Source: Actinomycetes bacterium (GTDB lineage: Bacteria; Actinomycetota; Actinomycetes; Actinomycetales; Microbacteriaceae). Taken from it: 11,267 nt of DNA. The stretch lies in the NCBI GenBank assembly GCA_023451265.1, contig JAEYAG010000022.1, positions 1 to 11,267 on the forward strand. Direction: 5' to 3'. Of the stretch, positions 6,390 to 11,267 are shown piece after piece. Within the stretch, counting starts at the first letter, position 1. Each line of letters begins with the position of its first letter. The notes beneath the pieces were generated by a model. The model made no database searches. It saw only the letters and a list, made by a program, of their open reading frames with translations, and had not been told where the DNA came from. The position numbers and the translations under genes were made by a program.

Positions 6390-8081
6390 TCAGGCGTGCG
6401 CTTTGACGAGCGGAGTCGCGATGGTGGATTCGAGGACGACGTCGCCACCCCGCTGGTAGAGCACGGTGTCTCCGGCCGCCGAACGCTTGGTCATGACAGC
6501 GCGCGGCAGCTCCCCCGGCGACGCGACGTGCACGCGGACGGCACCGTCGTCGCCGGAGATGCGGATGCGGGCGGCGCGGGCGCCAGAGTGCTTGACGGCG
6601 TTGACGAGGGCTTCGTTGACGAGATCGGCGATGAGGGGTGCGCTCGTGGACTCCTCGGCGAGCGCGAGAACGTCGTCGTCGATCCGGGTGTCGAGCTCCA
6701 TGAGAGCCTCCCAGCCCGACAGAACGCGCGACAGCGCGCCGACACGCTGCGGCTCCGCTCCCGCATCCGGGTCGAGCACGTCGTCGAACGCCTTGTCGGT
6801 CTCGGCACGGAATCGTTCGACGTCGTCGGGCGTCGGCGTCGCCTCATCAGCGAGCGCCGCGAAGAGGACGCAGCGTCCCTGAACACGACCGTGCAGGGCA
6901 GCTGCCGCGTGGCTGAGCGGTCGACGGGCCCATGCGGTGCGATCGGCGAGGTCGTGGGTGGCGCGCGCGAGCGCGGCGGTGGATGCGATCTCCTGGTCGC
7001 GGGCACGACGGCGACTGTCGATGGCGAGCGCCATGACGATCGCGCAGAGCGGCAACCCACCGAGCGGAACGAAGACGAGCAGGCCCACCTCGGGAAGCAG
7101 GGCGACGCCGATGACCACGGCGATCAGGCCGGCGACGATCCACGCGGCCACGAAGGCAACGGAGCGCAGGCGCGTCGGCAGTCCGGTCAGGGCGCGCAAC
7201 AGCCCTCCGACGGCGAGGTCGAGGAGCAGGATGCTGAGCCCCGCGACGACGAGCGTCAGGACATCGCCGGTGGAGAGCACGAAGGGCAGGCACAGGATGA
7301 CGTAGGCGACTCCCACCCACAGCAGCGGGGTGGGTTCGAGGTGGATGCCGGGTCGCGTCGCCGGGTCGAGTTCCCGGGGGCCGCCGGCGGGATAGGACAC
7401 CGGCGCCGCGGCGAGTTCTTCGAGTCGATGGCTGGCAGCACGGACGAGTTCGGAGTACTCGCGCACGGAGGCGAAGTCGGGGGCGCTCTCGAGCAGACGG
7501 TCACGGCTGGCGCGCAGATCAGTGACGACGCCGTGGACGACGCCGACCGCTGCGGGCTGGTCGGACGCGAGCTGGGCCGCCGCGCGGTCGAGGCGACCGA
7601 GGGCCACGGCCAGTCGCTCCGCGATCGTGCGCGAGCGCTGCGCCTGGGTGGTGATGATGGCGACCAGTGAGAACAGCAGCACGACGACGACGAGGTTGGT
7701 CGCGATGCGAGTGACGGCGTCACCGTCAGAGCGCTGCGCGAACAGCCCCCACAGCACGGTCTCGTTAACGAAAGGGCGGGCGACGCCGAGGGCGAGCAGC
7801 GTGGCGGTGACGAGGATGCCGCGGTGCGAGCGCTCGGTGAGCCGCCGCTCTGCTGCGGCGACGAGCAGGACGGGGACGGCGAGGATGACCCACGCGAAGG
7901 CAGCGGCGGCCGCTCCGTGGACATAGGCCTCGAGGCCGCCGTCCCGGACGACCGGGATGAGCAGGAAGACGGCGACGATGAACGAGGCGAGGGCGCTCCA
8001 CATGGTGAAGAATCGACCGCTGCCGGCGGCCTCCGCGTATGCTGCGAGCAGGCCAGACGTACGCGCGTCGCTACGCACCAT
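6390..8081 (-). CDS. Multi-span membrane protein with histidine-kinase-like ATPase tail (orphan sensor kinase-like)
   Basis: The 563-residue protein has four predicted membrane spans near residues 24-44, 55-77, 88-106 and 125-146. A cytoplasmic stretch of about 100 residues follows, rich in Arg/Glu/Ala and suited to a coiled coil (146-245). Four more spans lie near 252-270, 273-297, 305-328 and 331-353, then a cytoplasmic C-terminus. The tail contains ALHGRVQGR (H397), resembling the LHGPVQ-type dimerisation/phosphoacceptor box of some actinobacterial kinases. LVNEALVNAVKHSGA (487-501) is a good HATPase N-box. The later G-boxes are not recognisable: no DxGxG, only VASPGEL (519-525). ATG 8081 is chosen because AAGGA (8093-8089) lies 7 bases upstream; an in-frame TTG at 8114 has no such support. 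No response regulator is adjacent. Signal and phosphotransfer ability are unknown. Confidence 0.8.
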   Translation of the reverse strand: MVRSDARTSGLLAAYAEAAGSGRFFTMWSALASFIVAVFLLIPVVRDGGLEAYVHGAAAAAFAWVILAVPVLLVAAAERRLTERSHRGILVTATLLALGVARPFVNETVLWGLFAQRSDGDAVTRIATNLVVVVLLFSLVAIITTQAQRSRTIAERLAVALGRLDRAAAQLASDQPAAVGVVHGVVTDLRASRDRLLESAPDFASVREYSELVRAASHRLEELAAAPVSYPAGGPRELDPATRPGIHLEPTPLLWVGVAYVILCLPFVLSTGDVLTLVVAGLSILLLDLAVGGLLRALTGLPTRLRSVAFVAAWIVAGLIAVVIGVALLPEVGLLVFVPLGGLPLCAIVMALAIDSRRRARDQEIASTAALARATHDLADRTAWARRPLSHAAAALHGRVQGRCVLFAALADEATPTPDDVERFRAETDKAFDDVLDPDAGAEPQRVGALSRVLSGWEALMELDTRIDDDVLALAEESTSAPLIADLVNEALVNAVKHSGARAARIRISGDDGAVRVHVASPGELPRAVMTKRSAAGDTVLYQRGGDVVLESTIATPLVKAHA

Positions 8082-8122
8082 CACATCGTCCTTGGCATAA
8101 CGATTACTCCCCAACAGTCCCG

Positions 8123-8128
8123 AGTGTA
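8123..8128 (-). promoter_or_regulatory. Putative -10 box of the kinase-like gene
   Basis: TACACT reads on the minus strand from 8128 to 8123, in the 134-bp divergent gap with the vanZ-family gene. It predicts a start near 8116 and a leader of about 35 nt containing AAGGA before ATG 8081. The flanking segment 8095-8145 is markedly AT-richer than its surroundings and probably serves both genes; I could not assign the plus-strand promoter with confidence. Confidence 0.4.
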
Positions 8129-8215
8129 ATCATTCGTCTATATGTGGGGGCGAGATTTCGTGATATGTCTCGCCATGCTCGTCGCAGCGCCGCGGCCCGA
8201 CCTCGAGGAGATCCG

Positions 8216-8680
8216 ATGGCCGCGAACCAACGAACGTCCGCACGCGAGTGGTCGACGCGCGGCGACACCGTGCTCACTACGATCGCCGATCCGCGCGTCT
8301 GGCTGGTCGTCTACGGCGTGCTGCTCGCGGCGATCGCGTTCTGGCCCGTGCCGGTCGATTCCGAGGCGGGTCCGCTGCTGCGCGCCATCACGCGCGCGTT
8401 CCCGTTGCTCACATACGAGCGGATCGAGTTCATGGCCAATGTGGCGATGTTCGTGCCGCTCGGGGTGCTTCTGACGCTCATCATCAGACGACGGCGCTGG
8501 CTGGTGCTTCCGATCGCGTTGCTGGTGACGGTGACGATAGAGAGCGGACAGGCGCTCCTGCTCGCGGCGCGCACGCCGAGTGTGTGGGATGTCGTCGCCA
8601 ACACGGCCGGCGCGGGCCTCGGCATGCTCGTCGCCGTGCTCGGAGAGCGGCTCGCGCGTTCCCGCAGCCTCGCGCGGTGA
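8216..8680 (+). CDS. VanZ family membrane protein
   Basis: The 154-residue protein has spans near residues 28-43, 73-91, 96-116 and 126-145. It carries the VanZ/phosphotransbutyrylase-like signature: FMANVAMFVPLGVLL (72-86), IESGQ (108-112), an R before PSVWDVVANTAGAGLG (121-136). VanZ itself gives low-level teicoplanin resistance in Enterococcus by an unclear mechanism. The family is widespread in Actinobacteria, and membership does not imply resistance here. ATG 8216 follows GAGGAG (8205-8210) at a 5-base spacing, clearly the start; the frame is open upstream to 8039 but that part overlaps the divergent kinase-like gene. It is divergent from the kinase-like gene and followed by a 20-bp hairpin at 8727-8771. 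Confidence 0.9.
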   Translation: MAANQRTSAREWSTRGDTVLTTIADPRVWLVVYGVLLAAIAFWPVPVDSEAGPLLRAITRAFPLLTYERIEFMANVAMFVPLGVLLTLIIRRRRWLVLPIALLVTVTIESGQALLLAARTPSVWDVVANTAGAGLGMLVAVLGERLARSRSLAR

Positions 8681-8726
8681 ACCCGCTGATGGCGTCCGCG
8701 TGCTCACGCAACGGTGACGGAGAGTT

Positions 8727-8771
8727 ACGGTCGCCCCGCCAGATACCCCCCGGTGTCGGCGGGGCGACCGT
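8727..8771 (+). terminator. Strong hairpin downstream of the vanZ-family gene
   Basis: Arms 8727-8740 (ACGGTCGCCCCGCC) and 8758-8771 (GGCGGGGCGACCGT) are perfect 14-bp complements. Inside, GATACC (8742-8747) pairs with GGTGTC (8752-8757) with one G-T pair, leaving a CCCC loop and a single bulged A. The total is about 20 bp, followed by TCTTCCC rather than a clean T-run. Position after vanZ and before the convergent gene at 8890 supports a terminator, possibly bidirectional. Confidence 0.75.
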
Positions 8772-8780
8772 CTTCCCGAA

Positions 8781-8872
8781 CGGCGACCCAAGTCGCCGAT
8801 GATTGGGGTGGAGCACCCCCATGATGGTGCACCGGCTCGGCGATGTGTACATAGATGAGAGCAATCTCATCT
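8781..8872. other. Structured non-coding block with alternative pairings
   Basis: CGGCGAC/GTCGCCG (8781-8787 with 8792-8798) form a 7-bp stem with a CCAA loop. TCGCCGA (8793-8799) can instead pair with TCGGCGA (8837-8843), enclosing a GGGGTG/CACCCC hairpin (8805-8810 with 8814-8819) and a GGTGCACC palindrome (8826-8833). The two arrangements exclude each other. AGATGAGA/TCTCATCT (8853-8860 with 8865-8872) close a GCAA tetraloop of the GNRA class on the plus strand. Together with the hairpin at 8727-8771 this fills the 209-bp gap between convergent genes. It may be a structured RNA, a compound terminator or a regulatory site; I do not recognise a known RNA family. Confidence 0.5.
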
Positions 8873-8889
8873 TGGAGTGAGGGAGCGGC

Positions 8890-9141
8890 TCAGTCGACGC
8901 TTCCGCGGACCGCACGCTCGGCGGTCGCCAGGTAGCGCGCAACCGAGATATCGCGGCCTCGCAGGCCGGCGGCCTTGCCGGTCAGCCGGCTCCACAGGCT
9001 CGGCGCGATGCGGATCATGGTGATGCCCTCCTCGCGCAGCGCGCGTGCGGTCGGCAGGTCGAGCACGGCGCGGGGTGGGGCGGGCTGCCACCGCGCATCG
9101 ACGTAGACTTCGACGATTCTGCTGCCGCGCACCCTGCTCAT
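8890..9141 (-). CDS. Hypothetical protein, 83 residues
   Basis: I do not recognise a family. The protein begins MSRVRGSRIVEVYVDARW, followed by PAPPRAVLDLPTARALREEG, a segment IRIAPSLWSRLTGKA and an amphipathic C-terminus DISVARYLATAERAVRGSVD. There is no signal peptide or membrane span; it is probably a small basic cytoplasmic protein with an N-terminal beta strand and a helical C-terminus. Codon third positions are mostly G/C, and no better frame exists on either strand, which supports a real gene. ATG 9141 has only a weak GGGA upstream. The region upstream (9142-9381) would hold its promoter; TAAAGT on the minus strand (9319-9314) is a candidate -10 box but implies a leader of about 165 nt. 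It converges with the vanZ-family gene across the structured block. Confidence 0.6.
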   Translation of the reverse strand: MSRVRGSRIVEVYVDARWQPAPPRAVLDLPTARALREEGITMIRIAPSLWSRLTGKAAGLRGRDISVARYLATAERAVRGSVD

Positions 9142-9315
9142 TGCGTCCCAGGAGGTGTCTGCGCCACGCCGATCACCGCGTTGTCGTCACCGAGGTGCGG
9201 CGCGACACCACGACGTGCTCCGTTCCCAGCATCGGAGGCGTGGATGCGGCCGTTCGACCGCTCACGTTTCCATCGTGGACCCTGTGCGCGGTCGGCACCG
9301 ATCGAGCATGTGGAC

Positions 9316-9332
9316 TTTACGCACTGTTTACG
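9316..9332. repeat. Direct repeat TTTACG, 11-bp period, in an AT-richer promoter region
   Basis: TTTACG occurs at 9316-9321 and again at 9327-9332, exactly 11 bp apart, each followed by CACTG (9322-9326 and 9338-9342 after a short insert). It lies about 50-65 bp upstream of the gene at 9382, in an AT-richer patch inside the 240-bp gap 9142-9381. One-turn spacing on the same face of the helix is what a dimeric or tandem-binding regulator would need. No convincing gene was seen in the rest of the gap. Confidence 0.4.
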
Positions 9333-9369
9333 TTCATTCACTGACCTGTGGCGTGCGCTCCGTCACGGT

Positions 9370-9375
9370 TAGCGT
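9370..9375 (+). promoter_or_regulatory. -10 box for leaderless transcript of the gene at 9382
   Basis: TAGCGT at 9370-9375 is followed by exactly six bases (GGGACG) and the ATG at 9382. The geometry matches that of ppx and coaA in this window. No clear -35 hexamer lies at the standard distance. Confidence 0.5.
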
Positions 9376-9381
9376 GGGACG

Positions 9382-10224
9382 ATGGCGACCACCGAGCAGT
9401 CGAGTTCGCTGCAGCGGACGTACCGGTATCTGCGCATCGGCATCGCGGGCATGGTGGTGGTGATGTTCGCGTCGATCGGGGTGGCGACGACGACCACCGG
9501 CTGGTTGACGTCGGTGAGCGACTATTACTACTCCCCCGCGCGCACGTCGTTCGTGGGTGCGCTGATCGCGGTGTCGCTGGCGTTGCTGGCGCTGTCGGGG
9601 CGCGGTGTGGAACGGGGGCTGCTCGATGCGGCGGCGCTGTTCGCGCCCCTCATCGCCCTGATTCCCACGACGCTCGCGCCCGGGACCATCGACGGCGTGG
9701 ATCTGCCGTGCGAGTTCCGCTGTTTTCCTCCCGCATTCGCGGCGGATGCGGCAAACGGCATCGCGACGTATCTCATCGTCGGTGGCGTCGGTGTGGTGGT
9801 CGCGCTGCTGTTGACGGCGCTTCGCCAGGTGTCGGTGGGCGCCGTCGCGATCAGCGGCGGCGTCGCGGTTGCGGTGCTCGCGGTGGTGGGCGGCGCGTGG
9901 ATGCTGGCGCCGGATTTCGTGCTGCAGCAGGGACACTTCATCGCGACGGTGGTGTTCTTCGCCCTGTTCGCGGCAGTGGCGGTGCTCAGCGCGTTTCCGC
10001 GGCGGAGCGACCCGGCGCGGCAGCCGTTTCGGGCGCTGTATGTCGTGATCGCGGTGCTGCTCGGTGCGGTGCTCGCGGCATACGTCATCGCCCTGCCCTA
10101 CGTGAAGATGCTCGACGTGCCGGTGGTGCTGCTGGCCGAGGCGGCGGCGCTGGTGCTGTTCTGCGCGTTCTGGATCGTGCAGGGCATCGAGAAGTGGAAC
10201 GAGACGAGCCCGTCGGTCCGCTGA
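9382..10224 (+). CDS. Multi-span membrane protein of unknown function
   Basis: The 280-residue protein has about eight hydrophobic spans: near residues 18-37, 56-74, 78-97, 126-148, 150-172, 184-206, 219-242 and 244-264. After the first span is a conserved-looking segment SDYYYSPARTSFVGAL (46-61), a motif seen in a group of uncharacterised bacterial membrane proteins. The loop between spans 3 and 4 holds CEFRCFPP, two cysteines three residues apart, probably outside the membrane and able to form a disulfide or bind a ligand. I cannot assign a function. The start at ATG 9382 is supported by a TAGCGT box six bases upstream (leaderless arrangement) and the lack of a Shine-Dalgarno. Its last 127 bp overlap the 3' end of the convergent gene on the other strand, so the two cannot have separate conventional terminators. 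Confidence 0.85.
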   Translation: MATTEQSSSLQRTYRYLRIGIAGMVVVMFASIGVATTTTGWLTSVSDYYYSPARTSFVGALIAVSLALLALSGRGVERGLLDAAALFAPLIALIPTTLAPGTIDGVDLPCEFRCFPPAFAADAANGIATYLIVGGVGVVVALLLTALRQVSVGAVAISGGVAVAVLAVVGGAWMLAPDFVLQQGHFIATVVFFALFAAVAVLSAFPRRSDPARQPFRALYVVIAVLLGAVLAAYVIALPYVKMLDVPVVLLAEAAALVLFCAFWIVQGIEKWNETSPSVR

Positions 10225-10901
10225 GCCGCCGAACTGAGCCCCTCGACCCGCTCAGCCGCCGCGTCGCCCTGACCCGACAGCTCGTCGACGAGGGCGACGG
10301 CGCGCGGCCAGTACGGGGCGTAGTGGTCGCGGTCGCGGTTGATCTGCGTGCGATGGGCGACCTCAGTGGGTTCGAGGCCGTCGCGGTCGGGCACCCGCGC
10401 GACCATCGCACGGTAGAAGAGGACGGCCGCCGTGTACGGGTCGAGGCGCTCGTCGCGGGTGCCCCAGCCGTCCTGCTGCTGGAAGAGGCCGATCGACGTC
10501 GTGCGTGAGCCGTCGGGGTTGGTGACTCCGCTGGTCTCCCAGTCGCCGTAGTCGAGGTTGCGCAGTGACGACTCGCCCATGGCGGTCATGACGGCGATGG
10601 TCTGGTCGCGCTCGGAGAAGCCGAGGTCGCGGCCGGCGCTGACGATGATGGCGGCGTTGTCGCGTTGCTCCTGGGTGTACTCGGCGGATGCCGGGGCGTC
10701 GCCGTTCCGCGACCAACCGCCCGGGCCGACGCCCGCGAGGAGCCCGAGCATGCCGGCGATGACGAGCGCGAGCGCGGCCGTCGGCAGGGCGATGATCGCG
10801 GTGAGTCGCCACGCTCGATGCCGCGCCCGCGCTCGCGCCCGCCGGGCCGCCGCCGCGCGCCGAGCGGATGCCGTGATCGATGCGAGCGGGCTCGAGATCA
10901 C
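10098..10901 (-). CDS. Membrane-anchored lysozyme-like (transglycosylase-fold) protein, start uncertain
   Basis: From the GTG at 10901 the protein has 267 residues. They comprise a short basic cytoplasmic N-terminus (RRAAAARRARARARHRAW), one membrane span (LTAIIALPTAALALVIAGML, about residues 34-53) and an extracellular domain from about residue 76 (YTQEQRDNAAIIVSAGRDLGF). This contains MTAMGESSLRNLDYGD with the presumed catalytic Glu at 110, then SIGLFQQQDGWGT. That is the layout of actinobacterial lysozyme-like hydrolases that cut peptidoglycan glycan strands. The segment expected to close the domain (VAHRTQINRDRDHYAPYWPRA) is present. The frame continues upstream to a GTG at 11090, but that part is antisense to a clearly coding gene; no start has a ribosome binding site. 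The C-terminal ~42 residues are low-complexity and antisense to the end of the gene at 9382. Confidence 0.7.
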   Translation of the reverse strand: MISSPLASITASARRAAAARRARARARHRAWRLTAIIALPTAALALVIAGMLGLLAGVGPGGWSRNGDAPASAEYTQEQRDNAAIIVSAGRDLGFSERDQTIAVMTAMGESSLRNLDYGDWETSGVTNPDGSRTTSIGLFQQQDGWGTRDERLDPYTAAVLFYRAMVARVPDRDGLEPTEVAHRTQINRDRDHYAPYWPRAVALVDELSGQGDAAAERVEGLSSAAQRTDGLVSFHFSMPCTIQNAQNSTSAAASASSTTGTSSIFT

Positions 10902-11267
10902 CGCGGTGCGGGAGGCGGTCGGTTCGACGCCTCTTGTCGACGTGTCGGCGACGGCATCCCACCTCGCTCGGCTCGCGGGCGGCGTCGCCGACGGCGGGGC
11001 GGTGCTGCTCGGGGCCGGGATCGCGCCGGGGGTGAGCACCGTTCTGGCGAGCGCGCTCGGTGCCGCCCCCGGCGACGATGTCGACGTCACGGTGATGCTC
11101 GGGGCCGGCGAGCCGCATGGTGCGGCAGCCGTCGACTGGACGGTCCGGCTCGCCGGCGCGCCGCTCTACGCCGCGCCGGAGGCTGAGCGAATCGTCAACC
11201 TGCGGTCGGTCCGGCGATTCCGGTCGGCGGCGGAGAATCGAAGATATCTCCGTGCGGACTTCCCCGA
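10861..11267 (+). CDS. Saccharopine-dehydrogenase-like NAD(P)-binding protein, lacking its N-terminus, runs off the window
   Basis: The frame starting at 10861 is open to the right edge and reads ADAVIDASGLEITAVREAV, then VDVSATASHLARLAGG, VLLGAGIAPGVSTVLASALG, VTVMLGAGEPHGAAAVDWTV and a segment rich in Arg ending RRYLRADFP. These match the middle of saccharopine-dehydrogenase-like oxidoreductases: the end of the Rossmann fold followed by the APG and LG-GE-HG-A motifs. Third positions are almost all G/C, so the frame is clearly coding. The first ~60 residues expected in the family, with the GxGxxG dinucleotide loop, are missing. Upstream in the same frame lies only low-complexity Arg/Ala sequence antisense to the lysozyme-like gene. 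Possible starts are GTG 10873, GTG 10801 or ATG 10792, none with a ribosome binding site. It may be a truncated pseudogene or an assembly or recombination joint. Confidence 0.65.

Noticed and set aside
5036..6406. Plus-strand frame across the galU region, with a TAGCGT box and GGGGG-GTG near 5235-5260
   Set aside because: It is almost entirely antisense to galU and has no protein-like features; the TAGCGT lies in a terminator loop.
8741..8757. C-rich loop resembling actinobacterial 6C RNA
   Set aside because: 6C RNA needs two stem-loops with six or more unpaired C in each loop. Here only one C-run is present and part of it is paired inside the extended 20-bp hairpin.
9138..9341. 67-codon minus-strand frame whose stop overlaps the start of the 83-residue gene (ATGA)
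   Set aside because: The overlap is attractive, but the composition shows no coding bias or recognisable motif, the start is a GTG without a ribosome binding site, and the region carries promoter-like elements.
10901..11090. 63-residue N-terminal extension of the lysozyme-like protein
   Set aside because: It is antisense to well-supported coding sequence, low-complexity Pro/Ser/Ala in composition, and begins at a GTG with no ribosome binding site.
10665..11186. 173-codon plus-strand frame over the right end
   Set aside because: Arg/Gly-rich shadow frame; the adjacent frame from 10861 encodes a clear dehydrogenase-like protein.
1..11267. tRNA, rRNA, CRISPR array, insertion sequence or prophage signatures
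   Set aside because: No T-loop GTTCGA-type motif with cloverleaf arms, no regularly spaced repeats and no transposase, integrase or phage-like proteins were seen on either strand.

Overview
The window is very GC-rich, with strong G/C preference at third codon positions, frequent 'gcggatgcc/ggcatcc' codon contexts, actinobacterial -10 boxes (TANNNT) and several apparently leaderless genes. Together with an actinobacterial CoaA, Ppx and GlmM set, this points to a member of the Micrococcales, most likely Microbacteriaceae (Microbacterium-like). That assignment is inferred from gene content and style only; no rRNA is present.

Region by region: (1) 1-184 holds the last 60 codons of an L-2-hydroxyglutarate oxidase-like flavoprotein (+). 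(2) 185-251 is a nested, nearly perfect inverted repeat between convergent genes. (3) coaA (-) and a short Ppx/GppA phosphatase gene (+) are divergent from a 59-bp intergenic region, each with a -10 box placed for leaderless transcription. (4) 2282-2579 carries a long hairpin, two TAGCGT boxes and a probable 68-residue single-span membrane protein. (5) On the minus strand a core operon runs rplM-rpsI-glmM from a recognisable promoter near 5128-5156. (6) galU (-) lies upstream of it, separated by strong hairpins. (7) An eight-span orphan histidine-kinase-like membrane protein (-) is divergent from a VanZ-family gene (+). (8) 8681-8889 is a non-coding, heavily structured stretch between the convergent vanZ and a small hypothetical gene. 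(9) 9142-9381 holds an AT-richer promoter region for an eight-span membrane protein of unknown function (+). (10) This gene overlaps tail to tail with a membrane-anchored lysozyme-like protein (-). The 5' end of that gene runs head-on into the truncated 5' end of a saccharopine-dehydrogenase-like gene (+) that leaves the window.

Functionally the left half is housekeeping: CoA synthesis, polyphosphate/ppGpp-type phosphatase, UDP-GlcNAc precursor synthesis (GlmM), two ribosomal proteins and UDP-glucose synthesis (GalU). The right half is accessory and cell-envelope related. I found no mobile element, CRISPR array, tRNA or rRNA gene. The most unusual places are the structured block 8727-8872, the nested repeat at 185-251, the orphan kinase with a degenerate ATPase domain, and the head-to-head junction near 10860.
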